A stretch of DNA of 64,000 bases from Methanogranum sp963676045 (lineage in GTDB: Archaea; Thermoplasmatota; Thermoplasmata; Methanomassiliicoccales; Methanomethylophilaceae). The notes under the pieces were generated by a model. The model did no database searches and was not told the origin of the DNA. It saw only the letters and a program-made list of their open reading frames with translations. The stretch is taken from the NCBI GenBank assembly GCA_963676045.1, contig OY780938.1, positions 1,488,001 to 1,552,000 on the forward strand. The letters run 5' to 3'. A program made the translations under genes and the position numbers. Of the stretch, positions 53,444-62,396 are shown one piece after another. Each line of letters starts with the position of its first letter. The stretch's first letter is position 1.

Positions 53444-54851
53444 TCTGTGCTGAAACGAGGTCTTCCACAATATCGAGGAAGGCCTCTTTCTTATCCTCGG
53501 GGATGGTGGCTCCCGCAGCGATATTGTGGCCTCCACCGTATCCGCCCACCATCTCAGATGCTTTTTTCATCACGAAGGAAAGGTCCAGTCCCCTTTCGGT
53601 CAATGCATGGGTCGTCCTCGCTGAGACCTTAACGCCATCGTCCGAATCTGCAAAGGCGATTATAGGCAATTCTTGTTTAGCATCCCCGGAGTTGAGCAGC
53701 ATGCCTGCGACGATCCCTACCACGGTCTCCCGTATCTCGGAACCGGAATCGAAGTACTGTATGAATCTGCGTTCCCTGATCAGATGATTCTCCTTGATAT
53801 AGCATATCGCGGTGGATATGTTGCGCCTATGGTCGTTACGGTTCCTTTCGGCGTCCTCAATGGCAGTAAGGTCTCCCTTGCAGATCCTCATTCCCGTATC
53901 AGCATCGTCGTATCTGCCGCAGGAGTTCAATATGGTGGAATACTCCTTTGAATCCCTAAGTCCTATGTGGGATTCATAATTCGGAAGGATGTACACCTCC
54001 CCGTAAAGACGTTTTTTCATCTCAGGGTCATGTATCTTAGAGATCAAAGCATCCCTCACTCTGCATTTCTCATTATTGGATAGGTCGTTCCATGTTCTCC
54101 AAGCAGGGCCACTTTTAAGCGGGATATGCAGGTCAGAATAGAATTTTGAGCATCCATCCTTGTTGTCGGATATCCCAGGTATGTTGGGGTCATTGCTGTA
54201 CTGTAAGAATTGTACCAATGGCCTGGTCTCCTTACCAAAGAATCTCAGGTCCTCTTCCATGATGACATCCCCGTTATCCATGGCATCTTTCAGAATGATA
54301 CGATTGTAGCTTACCAATTTCGATTCAAAATTGTCCTGGAAGTCACCTATCGCTCCGATGACACCAAGATATGCGAGGTCCTTGTTGCGTTTGTCTATCG
54401 CACGTGAGAGCAGATATGTCATTCCGGTCCCGCAGACCTCATACGATCCGTTGAGGCCATAATTATGTGGATTAAGATGGTATATCTCTATGAAATCCTC
54501 GATAGATGTTTGTTCCCTTCTGAATTTTGGATCGGGAACGTGATGGTCGGTGATCACTATGTTGGATCTTTTGAATTCAGAAAGATATCCGCTGCCCAGG
54601 TCCGATATCCATATGAGGTCCGAGGTGCTATCGTTGATGCTTGCGATCGTATCGGCAGTGATCTTCTTCTCGAATCTGATGGAATGCGGAATCCCGAGAC
54701 GTTCTAGTGTGATGGAGGCAATGGATCCGGCAGCTATCCCATCCGCATCGATGTGTGTTACGATGATTGCAGACCTTGCTTTCTTGACAGCTTTCGCGGT
54801 CTTATCGAGGTCCGCAACGAGTTTATCCGAAAGTCTGTCGGGCCAATCCAT
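53436..54851 (-). CDS. RecJ-like DHH single-strand exonuclease (GAN-like)
   Basis: A 471-residue DHH-DHHA1 phosphoesterase of the archaeal RecJ/Cdc45 group, which associates with GINS at the replication fork or acts as an exonuclease. Metal motifs are VTHIDADGIAAG near 35, WISDLGSG near 85, VITDHHVPD near 100 and GVIGAIGDFQD near 155. The DHHA1 GGYGGGHNIAAGATIP closes near 450. All catalytic Asp/His appear intact, so it should be an active nuclease, unlike Cdc45. It reads towards argF with an eight-base overlap and is divergent from the phosphoesterase gene. Confidence 0.9.
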   Translation of the reverse strand: MDWPDRLSDKLVADLDKTAKAVKKARSAIIVTHIDADGIAAGSIASITLERLGIPHSIRFEKKITADTIASINDSTSDLIWISDLGSGYLSEFKRSNIVITDHHVPDPKFRREQTSIEDFIEIYHLNPHNYGLNGSYEVCGTGMTYLLSRAIDKRNKDLAYLGVIGAIGDFQDNFESKLVSYNRIILKDAMDNGDVIMEEDLRFFGKETRPLVQFLQYSNDPNIPGISDNKDGCSKFYSDLHIPLKSGPAWRTWNDLSNNEKCRVRDALISKIHDPEMKKRLYGEVYILPNYESHIGLRDSKEYSTILNSCGRYDDADTGMRICKGDLTAIEDAERNRNDHRRNISTAICYIKENHLIRERRFIQYFDSGSEIRETVVGIVAGMLLNSGDAKQELPIIAFADSDDGVKVSARTTHALTERGLDLSFVMKKASEMVGGYGGGHNIAAGATIPEDKKEAFLDIVEDLVSAQII

Positions 54852-54934
54852 AGATGCATCTCACAACAGTGATCGGTCACTGACTCAAAATACTTTTCAG
54901 AGAAGATAAATCTTAGTTCGTGTTCTCATGGTTC

Positions 54935-55660
54935 ATGGATTCTGTTAGCATATTGCCCGGTGTAAGGATAACGAATGACAGATGTCTGATCCTGGAGGAT
55001 GATGGACCTACCGCGGTCCTAGGGGACCTCCACCTGGGATATGAAAAGGCGATGGAAGATGAGGGCATGTACCTACCAAGGATGAATACAGAATCCATTC
55101 GCAGGGGGCTCAACACGATACTCTCGAAATATGAACCTAAACGCGTGGTGCTCCTAGGTGATATAAAACACGATTTTCGCAGGTCCAAATACGAGGCCAG
55201 GCAAGAGGTCATAACGATATTGGAACTCCTGTCAGAGGCTTCGGAGACCATCGTGGTCAAGGGCAATCACGATAATTTCATACAGAACACCCTGTCAAGT
55301 CTTGGGATGCTGGCAGTGGATTATGTGGATATCGCAGGATTCAGGTTGGAGCATGGTCATGTGGATTCAGGCAAGAGGCCTGTGATAATAGGTCACGAGC
55401 ATCCATCCGTCAGGATACCTGGCCTTATGACAGGGGGGGTCAAGATGCAATGTTTCGTATATGCAAGGAAGGAAGGGGTCATAGTATTGCCGCCGTTCAG
55501 TCCATTTTCATCAGGTAACGACCTATCGCTCGATCCAGAATGCATAATGGCCGATGCACTGAAGAAATGCGATATAGCCAGTGCCGAGATATACGGGGTA
55601 TCGGATGTAGGATTGATCCCCATGGGCAAGTTGAGAGAGGTCATGGAGATAGAATTATGA
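54935..55660 (+). CDS. Calcineurin-like metallophosphoesterase
   Basis: A 241-residue enzyme of the archaeal ICC-like phosphoesterase family. LGDLHLGYEKAMEDEG (in part), VVLLGDIKHDF, VVKGNHDNF and the closing GHEHPSVRI supply the two-metal ligands. The substrate is unknown; in many archaea this gene lies beside Lhr helicase or DHH genes, suggesting nucleic acid metabolism. The ATG at 54935 lies about 28 bases after AGATAAAT; a GTG at 54920 is an alternative. It is divergent from the RecJ-like gene. Confidence 0.88.
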   Translation: MDSVSILPGVRITNDRCLILEDDGPTAVLGDLHLGYEKAMEDEGMYLPRMNTESIRRGLNTILSKYEPKRVVLLGDIKHDFRRSKYEARQEVITILELLSEASETIVVKGNHDNFIQNTLSSLGMLAVDYVDIAGFRLEHGHVDSGKRPVIIGHEHPSVRIPGLMTGGVKMQCFVYARKEGVIVLPPFSPFSSGNDLSLDPECIMADALKKCDIASAEIYGVSDVGLIPMGKLREVMEIEL

Positions 55661-55706
55661 GGCATCTCGAATATGCTTTTTTTTATAAATGTTCTTTTAC
55701 GGTCAC

Positions 55707-55718
55707 CCTTTTTATAAT
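55707..55718 (+). promoter_or_regulatory. TATA box of the methyltransferase gene
   Basis: CCTTTTTATAAT-type box about 45 bases before the ATG at 55753. It predicts a start near 55740 and a very short leader that carries AGGAGA just before the start codon. Confidence 0.5.
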
Positions 55719-55752
55719 ATGATGCTATTCACGACACTTAGGAGAAATCATC

Positions 55753-56790
55753 ATGTCAATGACTCCAAGAGACAGAGTAATCGCAGCAATGAATAAAGAG
55801 AAGCTCGACAGGCCAGCAGTGGCCATTTTCACCCAGTCCGCAACATTGGGACAGATGGATAAAGTCGGAGCAGCATGGCCTGAGGCCCACAAGAACGCAG
55901 AGCTCATGGCAAAACTCGCAGCAGCACAGGCTGACCTCTTTGGATACGAGGCGGTCAGGGCTTCCTTCTGCCTTACAGCAGAGGCCGAGAGGCTCGGATG
56001 CAAGGTCCAGGTAGATAAGAAGGACGCAGCACCAATGCTAAAAGCACACCCATTCAAATTCGACCCAATGATGGGCGAGTATGATGACCCCAAGTCCCTT
56101 ATGGATCCCCACACATTCGTGAAAGAGGGTAGGGTAAAGGTCGTCCAGGATGCAGTTTCTATCCTCAAGAAAACACATGGAAAGGAGTACGCAATAGTTG
56201 CAGGAAACACCGGACCATTCACACTTGCAGGACACCTTGTCAGCACCGAGAACCTCGTTTTCGGAATGATGATGGCACCAGAAGAGGTCGATAAATGGGT
56301 AGATGCCACCACACCAATAGTGAAGGCATACACCCAGGCACTCTTAGATGCAGGCGCAGATGTAGTTCAGTGCTCTGAACCATCCGCATCTACCGACATG
56401 CTCGCACCCGACATGTTCGAAGAGGCAGCAGGAAAGGCAGTCAAGCACAGCCTTGCGAAATGTAAGGGAATGACCGTCCTCCACATATGCGGAGACACAT
56501 ACCCCATACTCGACCAGATGGCCGCATCAGGTGTCACCGGACTCTCAGTTGAGGAGAAGGTCGACCCATTCAAGGCAATGGAGAAGGTCGCAGGAAAGGT
56601 CGCAATGGTTGGAAACGTAGGATCCGTCAGGCCTCTCTTCCAGGGAACACCTGAAGAGGTCAAGGCAGCAGCGATCCACTCCGCGAAGGCAGGATTCAAC
56701 GTCATATCCTCTGGTTGCGGTATCGCAGTCGCTACATCAGATGCGAACATGAAAGCAATGGTCGATGCGATAAAAGGCTACCACCACTAA
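55753..56790 (+). CDS. Methylcobamide:coenzyme M methyltransferase (MtaA/MtbA family)
   Basis: Zinc enzyme that moves the methyl group from a methylated corrinoid protein (loaded from methanol or methylamines) to coenzyme M, giving the substrate of methyl-CoM reductase. It is 345 residues with a TIM-barrel uroporphyrinogen-decarboxylase-like fold. The zinc ligands are H244 and C246 (HICGDT) and C322 (SSGCGIA). MtaA (methanol) and MtbA (methylamine) cannot be separated by eye, and no corrinoid protein lies beside it. Its codon choice resembles the mcr genes, as for a very highly expressed gene. A ten-pair terminator follows at 56824. Confidence 0.92.
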   Translation: MSMTPRDRVIAAMNKEKLDRPAVAIFTQSATLGQMDKVGAAWPEAHKNAELMAKLAAAQADLFGYEAVRASFCLTAEAERLGCKVQVDKKDAAPMLKAHPFKFDPMMGEYDDPKSLMDPHTFVKEGRVKVVQDAVSILKKTHGKEYAIVAGNTGPFTLAGHLVSTENLVFGMMMAPEEVDKWVDATTPIVKAYTQALLDAGADVVQCSEPSASTDMLAPDMFEEAAGKAVKHSLAKCKGMTVLHICGDTYPILDQMAASGVTGLSVEEKVDPFKAMEKVAGKVAMVGNVGSVRPLFQGTPEEVKAAAIHSAKAGFNVISSGCGIAVATSDANMKAMVDAIKGYHH

Positions 56791-56823
56791 GCTGAAATAA
56801 AAACAATTCAACAAACGCCTTAC

Positions 56824-56853
56824 TTCCGGGCCATCATTGGCCCGGAAGGTTTT
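56824..56853 (+). terminator. Strong terminator after the methyltransferase
   Basis: TTCCGGGCCA (56824-56833) and TGGCCCGGAA (56838-56847) form a perfect ten-pair stem with a TCAT loop, followed by GGTTTTTT. Confidence 0.85.
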
Positions 56854-56881
56854 TTGTAATCTTATTAACATACCTATATTC

Positions 56882-57589
56882 ATGTCACGGATTTTGCAAA
56901 CGAATGCAGAGTATGCCGAAAAGATGAAGAAGATCCTGGGGCTCAGATATGAGCCGATAGCTGTCAAGTTGATAGATGCTAAAGGACAGTACCCTGCATG
57001 TTGCAAGTTACCAGATGAACAGATGAGTCATTGTCAGGCAGTTTTCAAAGCAAAGGATGGAGCATGCCTTTGCATGCCACTCGACAAACAGGGATGTCAC
57101 GTGGGGGCATCCGCACTGAATATGATCGACACTCCCGAGAAAGTCGCATCAGGCGAGTTCCATGCTGGCATGGGTATACACGATTCTTCTGCTGCAGCGG
57201 CCAAGATGATATCGGACCGCATGCTTCCAAAGGCATGCGTCGGCGAGGTCGTATGTCCTCTCTCGAAAGCGGATTTCGAGCCGGATGTGGTGATATTGAT
57301 AGATATCCCCGAGAGAGTATATTGGATTGTTCCGTTGCTGACTGCAGAGAAAGGAGGGCGTGCCACATTCAGCACATCGCCTTTCCAATGCGCATGCGAG
57401 GACATCACTTCGGTCCCTATGGTGACAGGCAGTGCAAACGTCTCATTGGGATGTTTTGGATGTAGGAAGAAGACCGATATGAAGGCAGATGAGTTGGCAT
57501 GCGGCATACCATTTTCCTCGATTCCGGGATATGTAGCGCACCTTGAGAAATATGGAAATGGCGTGATGACAAAGGCAAAGCGCACGTGA
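56882..57589 (+). CDS. DUF169 family protein
   Basis: A 235-residue protein of a family with no known reaction that is common in methanogens and other anaerobes. LGLRYEPIAVKLID near residue 20 is the usual opening. Cysteines are many and spread: ACCKLP, CLCMPL, GCHVGA, ACVGEVVCPL, FQCACED, GCFGCRKK, ACGIP. Several come in close pairs and could bind metal, Fe-S or a corrinoid. The ATG at 56882 starts MSRILQTNAEYAEKM; the longer frame from 56837 begins inside the terminator. It sits between the corrinoid methyltransferase and mcr, so a link to methyl transfer is a reasonable guess. Confidence 0.8.
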   Translation: MSRILQTNAEYAEKMKKILGLRYEPIAVKLIDAKGQYPACCKLPDEQMSHCQAVFKAKDGACLCMPLDKQGCHVGASALNMIDTPEKVASGEFHAGMGIHDSSAAAAKMISDRMLPKACVGEVVCPLSKADFEPDVVILIDIPERVYWIVPLLTAEKGGRATFSTSPFQCACEDITSVPMVTGSANVSLGCFGCRKKTDMKADELACGIPFSSIPGYVAHLEKYGNGVMTKAKRT

Positions 57590-57626
57590 TCCCACTTTAT
57601 GCAAAATTATTCAATAATCAATAAAA

Positions 57627-57660
57627 TTGACGCTTTAATTATGCGTCGATTTTTATTTTC
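57627..57660 (+). terminator. Terminator after the DUF169 gene
   Basis: TTGACGC (57627-57633) and GCGTCGA (57643-57649) form a stem with one G-U pair and a nine-base loop, followed by TTTTTATTTTC. Confidence 0.75.
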
Positions 57661-57786
57661 TTATTACTATTAGGAATCATTAAATAATAGGTACAGGGGA
57701 GCAGTCATCAGCTCAGTATTTTTCTGGCAATAAATTTGAAATTGAAAAAAGGGCATTTTTTAAAAAACTTGTCACTTTTAGGATGG

Positions 57787-57796
57787 TTTTTATAAT
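57787..57796 (+). promoter_or_regulatory. TATA box of the mcr operon
   Basis: TTTTTATAAT-type element. Transcription is expected to start near 57815-57820, just before the structured leader. Between the previous terminator and this box (57661-57786) there is only AT-rich sequence; a GTACAGGGGAGCAGTCATCAGCTC segment (in part) at about 57692 has no clear role. Confidence 0.6.
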
Positions 57797-57820
57797 GAAG
57801 ATGTATACCTCTTTTCTGCA

Positions 57821-57870
57821 AGGGGAACACGGAAAACCCCTATTTTCCGTAAATTATTGAAAAAGGAGGT
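57821..57870 (+). promoter_or_regulatory. mcr leader with two competing hairpins and strong ribosome site
   Basis: AGGGG (57821-57825) can pair with CCCCT (57837-57841), or ACGGAAAA (57829-57836) can pair with TTTTCCGT (57843-57850), a perfect eight-pair stem whose loop contains that same CCCCT. Both together would be an H-type pseudoknot, although the second connecting loop is only one base. AAAAAGGAGGT (to 57870) lies five bases before the mcrB ATG. The layout suits a switch or an RNA-stability element at the very 5' end of the message. Confidence 0.5.
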
Positions 57871-57875
57871 ATGAA

Positions 57876-59204
57876 ATGCCAAAATACAAGGACGTAATCG
57901 ATCTGTATGACGACTACGGAAAACGCATCGCTAAAGATGTACCGTTGGAAGCCATCAGTCCATTGCGCAACAACGCGATCAAGAAGATCGCATCTCTAAC
58001 CAAGAGAACTGTAGCAGTCAACCTTGCTGGAATTGAGAAATCCCTCAAGACCGGTGCAATGGCTGGCGCATACATCAAAGGTAAAGAGATCGACATAGAA
58101 TTGGTCAAGAATGCGAACAAGGTTGCAAGTGCAATAAAGAGCATGATCCAAGTAACAGAGAACGATGATACAATCGTCACCGTAAAAGGAGAGGGTAAGA
58201 GTATCATCGCAATTATACCTGTGTCAAGGGATGAAGCAGGTGTGGAGTACACAACTGGATTCACAGCAGTTGCAGCAGCGACAACCGAGGCAATCATCGA
58301 CATCTTCAAGATCCCAATGTACAAGGCCAACATGGTCAAAGGTGCAGTCTGGGGAAGATACCCACAGACAGTCGGATTCGATGGTGCAAATGTAAAGAGT
58401 ATCCTTGAGATCCCCCAGAACAATGAGGGAGCAGGTTTTGCACTCAGGAACATCATGGCGAACCACGTCGTTGCATTGGTCAACAGGAATGCAATGCAGG
58501 GATCTGCACTCTCCTCGATATTCGAGACATGTGCAGCATATGAGATGGGAGACGCAATTGGACCATTCGAGAGAGGACACCTCCTCACACTCGCATACCA
58601 GGGACTCAATGCTAACAACATCTTGTACTCGATCGTGAAGAAGAACGGAAAGACAGGAACAATCGGTACCGTCGTAGAGTCCATCGTTGCACAGGCAATC
58701 GAGGACAAAGTCATCCGCGTAAAAGAGGAATTACCCTCTGGATACAAGATCTACACAACGGACGATCTCCCACTCTGGAACGCATACGCAGCAGTCGGAC
58801 AGACCGCAGCGGTCATGGTCAACACCGGAGCAGCAAGGGCAGCACAGGGTGTACCTGGATCGGTCCTTTACTACAACGATCTTCTCGAGCACGAGACCGG
58901 ACTTCCAGGTGTCGATTACGGACGCGCGGAAGGAGTCGGTGTCGGTATGTCTTTCTTCTCTCACTCCATTTATGGAGGAGGAGGACCTGGTCTCTTCCAC
59001 GGAAACCACGTCGTTACAAGACATGCAAAGGGAACACTCATACCCTCCGTCACAGCAGCAAACTGTCTGGACGGCGGAACACAGACGTTCTCTGCTGAGG
59101 CAACATCCGGAGCTTTCAAAGAAGTCTTCGGTGACATGAAAGAATTCAACTCACCTATGCAGTTCGTAGGTGCAGAGGCAAAGAAGATTGCGAAGAAGGT
59201 CTGA
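57876..59204 (+). CDS. mcrB: Methyl-coenzyme M reductase, beta subunit
   Basis: Part of the (alpha-beta-gamma)2 enzyme that reduces methyl-CoM with coenzyme B to methane, using nickel F430. It is 442 residues. DLYDDYGKRIAKDVPLEAISPLRN (in parts) opens the protein, and near the C-terminus FFSHSIYGGGGPGLFHGNHVVTRHAKG contributes the coenzyme B and F430 pocket (Phe, Tyr, His). GGAGGT lies five bases before the ATG at 57876. It is the first gene of mcrB-mcrD-mcrG-mcrA; mcrC is missing from the operon. Codon use is strongly biased, as in other very highly expressed genes. Confidence 0.98.
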   Translation: MPKYKDVIDLYDDYGKRIAKDVPLEAISPLRNNAIKKIASLTKRTVAVNLAGIEKSLKTGAMAGAYIKGKEIDIELVKNANKVASAIKSMIQVTENDDTIVTVKGEGKSIIAIIPVSRDEAGVEYTTGFTAVAAATTEAIIDIFKIPMYKANMVKGAVWGRYPQTVGFDGANVKSILEIPQNNEGAGFALRNIMANHVVALVNRNAMQGSALSSIFETCAAYEMGDAIGPFERGHLLTLAYQGLNANNILYSIVKKNGKTGTIGTVVESIVAQAIEDKVIRVKEELPSGYKIYTTDDLPLWNAYAAVGQTAAVMVNTGAARAAQGVPGSVLYYNDLLEHETGLPGVDYGRAEGVGVGMSFFSHSIYGGGGPGLFHGNHVVTRHAKGTLIPSVTAANCLDGGTQTFSAEATSGAFKEVFGDMKEFNSPMQFVGAEAKKIAKKV

Positions 59205-59208
59205 GCAC

Positions 59209-59628
59209 ATGTCTAAGCCGGCAGCAGAATACGCAGGAGTACCTTTACCAGAGGTAGAGGTATTTTCAAATCGTCTCTTAAGCGTCGAGACAACCGAAAA
59301 GGTCCTTAACGCACTCGATGGTATCGAATGCATAAGGCAGATCAATATGACTGGCGAGAGTCTTCCAAGGACGATCAACAGTGGACCCAACAAAGGCATC
59401 GAGAACAATCACACCGAGCGCAAAATAATAAAAGTCGCTGGACGTGATGTGGAGATCCGCTATTTGGTAGGTGCATTCTATATTGAGTTGGCTGTCGAGG
59501 ATGAAGAGCAATTGGATTCTGCAGTCGAAAAGATCAAGAAAGCGGTAGATCCGCTTTTGCAATTCGGCTATTCATTGAATGTCGGCAGATACATGAAATT
59601 CAGAGATTCGCTTACAGATTATAGGTGA
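59209..59628 (+). CDS. mcrD: Methyl-coenzyme M reductase operon protein D
   Basis: A 139-residue accessory protein that binds MCR and is thought to help F430 insertion or assembly; it is not part of the final enzyme. PEVEVFSNRLLSVETTEKVLNAL (in part), SLPRTINSGPNKGIENNHTERK and GRYMKFRDSLTDY fit McrD. The ATG at 59209 lies five bases after mcrB; the longer frame from 59170 overlaps mcrB. mcrG follows after five bases, with its ribosome site at this stop. Confidence 0.93.
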   Translation: MSKPAAEYAGVPLPEVEVFSNRLLSVETTEKVLNALDGIECIRQINMTGESLPRTINSGPNKGIENNHTERKIIKVAGRDVEIRYLVGAFYIELAVEDEEQLDSAVEKIKKAVDPLLQFGYSLNVGRYMKFRDSLTDYR

Positions 59629-59633
59629 TTAAT

Positions 59634-60410
59634 ATGGCAGCATATAAAAGACAGTTCTACCCTGGAACCACCTCCCCTGCTAAAAACAGAAGGAGATACA
59701 TGGATCCAAAGGTCAAACTCAAGAAGCTCCGTGACGTCTCAATGGATGATGTCGTAAGGCTTATGGGACACAGGAACCCCGGAGAGGACTACAAGTCCAT
59801 GCACCCCCCAATAGAGGAAGGCAAGGAACCAGCATGTCCAATCAGGAAACTCGTCGCACCAATAGAGGGAGCAAAACACGGAGACCGTATAAGGTACATC
59901 CAGTTCACCGACTCCGTCTATTTCGCACCCATCTCGCCCTACCAGAGAGCATGGATGTATCTTTCCAGATACAGAGGAATCGACACCGGAACACTTTCCG
60001 GAAGACAGATCATTGAGATGAGGGAGAGAGACCTCGAGGTCCTCGCCAAAGAAATGATCGACAACGAGACATTCGACCCCGCCCTTACAGGTATCAGGGG
60101 AGCTACCGTTCACGGACACGCATGCCGCCTCGATGAGCACGGCCTGATGTTCGACGGATGGCAGAGATATGTCTGGGATGATGCAAAGAAAGAGGTCGTC
60201 TACGTGAAGGACCAGGTTGCATTGCCTCTCGACAGGAAGATCTATGTTGGAAAGCCAGCATCCATGAGCGACCTGAAGAAGAGAACAACAATCTTCAGGG
60301 CAGACGGCGTAGACATGAGGGACGACAAAGAGGTCACCAAATACGGACTCAGGATACACCTCCTGAGGACACTCGGCGGTTACAGGCCCTTCGATGTAAA
60401 AGGTGAGTAA
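59634..60410 (+). CDS. mcrG: Methyl-coenzyme M reductase, gamma subunit
   Basis: A 258-residue subunit that lines the substrate channel and contacts F430. It begins AAYKRQFYPGTTSPAKNRRRYMDP (in parts). LMGHRNPGEDYKSMHPP and YFAPISPYQRAWMYLSRYRGIDTGTLSGRQI (in parts) are diagnostic. The ATG at 59634 follows a GGTGATTAAT that overlaps the mcrD stop; the GTG at 59625 lies in that site. mcrA follows after two bases. Confidence 0.97.
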   Translation: MAAYKRQFYPGTTSPAKNRRRYMDPKVKLKKLRDVSMDDVVRLMGHRNPGEDYKSMHPPIEEGKEPACPIRKLVAPIEGAKHGDRIRYIQFTDSVYFAPISPYQRAWMYLSRYRGIDTGTLSGRQIIEMRERDLEVLAKEMIDNETFDPALTGIRGATVHGHACRLDEHGLMFDGWQRYVWDDAKKEVVYVKDQVALPLDRKIYVGKPASMSDLKKRTTIFRADGVDMRDDKEVTKYGLRIHLLRTLGGYRPFDVKGE

Positions 60411-60412
60411 AC

Positions 60413-62077
60413 ATGGCAGCAAAGAAAGATCAGAAACTCTTCATGGATTCAATGAAGAAAAAATTCAAAGAAGACCCAACTGACATGGAGACAAAGTACT
60501 ACTGCTACGGAGGCTGGAAACAGTCGAAGAGCAAGGTCGAGTTCCAGAAGTCGGCTGATGCCATCGCCAAAAAGCGTGGCATCCCAATGATGAACAGGGA
60601 CATCGGTGTCCCACTCGGACAGAGATCCTGGATGCCATACCAGCTTTCCCACACAGACATCTACGTAGAGGCAGATGACCTCCACTGTGTCAACAACTGT
60701 GCGATCCAGCAGGCATGGGACGATATCAGGAGAACCGTCCTCGTAGGACTTGACTCCCCTCACCACACAATCGAGAAGAGGCTTGGAAAAGAGGTAACGC
60801 CTGAGACAATCAACGCATACCTCGAGACAGTCAACCACACAATGCCTGGAGGAGCAGTCGTTCAGGAGCACATGGCTGAGATCAACCCCGCTCTCGTTTG
60901 GGATTCATACGTCAAGGTCTATTCCGGAGATGACGAACTCATCGATGAGATCGACCCAAGGTTTGTAATCAACATAAACAAGCTCTTCCCCAAGAACCAG
61001 GCAGAGCAGTTGAAGAAGGCAATCGGAAAGACCCTCATGCAGGCAGTCCGTGTACCAACCATCGTTGGAAGGCTCATGGATGGAGGAACAGTATCAAGAC
61101 ATGCAGCAATGCAGATCTCGATGGCATTCATCTCCTCATACAAGCTCGCAGCAGGAGAGGCCGCAATCGCTGATTTCGCCTACGCCGCAAAGCACCAGTC
61201 TATCAACATGGGAACAATGATGCCTGCAAGGCGTGTCAGAGGACCCAACGAACCCGGAGGAATACCATTCGGATTCTTCGCAGACATGTGTCAGTCCGAC
61301 CGTGTATACCCTGACGACCCTGGACGCGCAGTACTTGAGACAGTCGGTCTCGGTGCAGCAGTATTCGACCAGATATACCTCGGTGGATACATGTCCGGTG
61401 GAGTAGGATTCACACAGTACGCAACAGCAGCATACACCGATAACATCCTTGAGGATTACGTCTACCACGCAATCGACACAATAAAGGACAGGTACGGCGG
61501 ATTCTGTGGAATGAAGCCCGACAACATGGACAAGCTCCTTCAGCTCGGCGATGAGATCAACTCATACGCACTCGAGATGTACGAGAGATATCCAGCCGCC
61601 ATGGAGACACACTTCGGTGGATCCCAGAGGGCAACCGTCGCAGCAGCATCCTCAGGTATCGCAGGTGCAATGGCAACCGGTGTTGCCGACTGTGGTCTGA
61701 ACTGCTGGTACCTCTCAATGCTACAGCACAAGGAGAGGACCGGAAGGCTCGGATTCTACGGATACGATCTGCAGGACCAGTGCGGTTCATCCAACTCCTT
61801 CAGCTACAGGTCCGATGAGGGTCTGCCAATGGAGCTCAGGGGACCAAACTACCCCAACTACGCAATGAACGTCGGTCACCTCTCCGGATACTCCGGTATC
61901 CCCAAGGCAGCACATGTTGCCCGCGGAGACGCATTCACAGCCAACCCACTCATCCGTGTCGCATTTGCTGACCCAAGCCTAGTCTTCGACTTCGCCAACG
62001 TCACAAAAGAGATCGGACGTGGAGGACTCAGAGAGTTCGTCCCAGCCGGTGAGAGATCCGCCGTCATCAAAGGTTGA
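60413..62077 (+). CDS. mcrA: Methyl-coenzyme M reductase, alpha subunit
   Basis: Catalytic subunit, 554 residues. Q151 corresponds to the lower axial ligand of nickel F430. H261 (AKHQS) and R274 (PARR) match the methyl-His and methyl-Arg sites, G450 (FYGYDLQ) the thioglycine made by YcaO, and C457 (LQDQCG) the S-methyl-Cys. Y336 in GFTQYATAAYTDN is a channel Tyr. All key residues are intact, so the enzyme should be active in methane formation. It is the last subunit gene of the operon, and a DUF2098 gene follows five bases later. The YcaO gene faces it from the other strand. Confidence 0.98.
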   Translation: MAAKKDQKLFMDSMKKKFKEDPTDMETKYYCYGGWKQSKSKVEFQKSADAIAKKRGIPMMNRDIGVPLGQRSWMPYQLSHTDIYVEADDLHCVNNCAIQQAWDDIRRTVLVGLDSPHHTIEKRLGKEVTPETINAYLETVNHTMPGGAVVQEHMAEINPALVWDSYVKVYSGDDELIDEIDPRFVININKLFPKNQAEQLKKAIGKTLMQAVRVPTIVGRLMDGGTVSRHAAMQISMAFISSYKLAAGEAAIADFAYAAKHQSINMGTMMPARRVRGPNEPGGIPFGFFADMCQSDRVYPDDPGRAVLETVGLGAAVFDQIYLGGYMSGGVGFTQYATAAYTDNILEDYVYHAIDTIKDRYGGFCGMKPDNMDKLLQLGDEINSYALEMYERYPAAMETHFGGSQRATVAAASSGIAGAMATGVADCGLNCWYLSMLQHKERTGRLGFYGYDLQDQCGSSNSFSYRSDEGLPMELRGPNYPNYAMNVGHLSGYSGIPKAAHVARGDAFTANPLIRVAFADPSLVFDFANVTKEIGRGGLREFVPAGERSAVIKG

Positions 62078-62082
62078 AACCT

Positions 62083-62370
62083 ATGATGGAAGGAGACGTA
62101 CTGAAGTACATGCCGACATCGACGGTAGGGAAAGTAACGGAGATAAGAGAGAGGGACGGGAGGATCTGGGTCAAACTGGATTTCACGAACCTCTATTACG
62201 ATGCTTCGTATCTTGTACCAGCCGACATATCGGAATACAAGGTCGTTTCCTTCAAAGAGCGTGAGAAATCCTCCGAAGACTACAGGAAGACAGGAAGTTC
62301 ACCTCAAGATTCCGATCAAATGGAAAGAGAAGTGGACATATCCGACTTCACGCCGTCTGGCGGAGGATGA
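62083..62370 (+). CDS. DUF2098 family protein
   Basis: A 95-residue protein found in methanogens, function unknown. MEGDVLKYMPTSTVGKVTEIRERDGRIWVKLD (in parts) and LYYDASYLVPAD suggest a small SH3-like barrel, followed by an acidic flexible tail. Two adjacent ATGs (62083, 62086) can start it. It begins five bases after the mcrA stop with no new promoter, so it is made with MCR and may help its maturation. A GC-rich hairpin follows. Confidence 0.8.
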   Translation: MMEGDVLKYMPTSTVGKVTEIRERDGRIWVKLDFTNLYYDASYLVPADISEYKVVSFKEREKSSEDYRKTGSSPQDSDQMEREVDISDFTPSGGG

Positions 62371-62396
62371 ACAAACCCTTTAGGAATCCAATTCCA

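Noticed and set aside
55753..56790. Readthrough of an in-frame TAG (pyrrolysine) in the methanogenesis block
   Set aside because: All frames here run from start to TGA or TAA without an internal TAG. The methylamine methyltransferases that carry it are not in this window.
57590..57875. Extra small gene between the DUF169 gene and mcrB
   Set aside because: Only a terminator, a TATA box and the mcr leader are seen. Short frames there lack a ribosome site.
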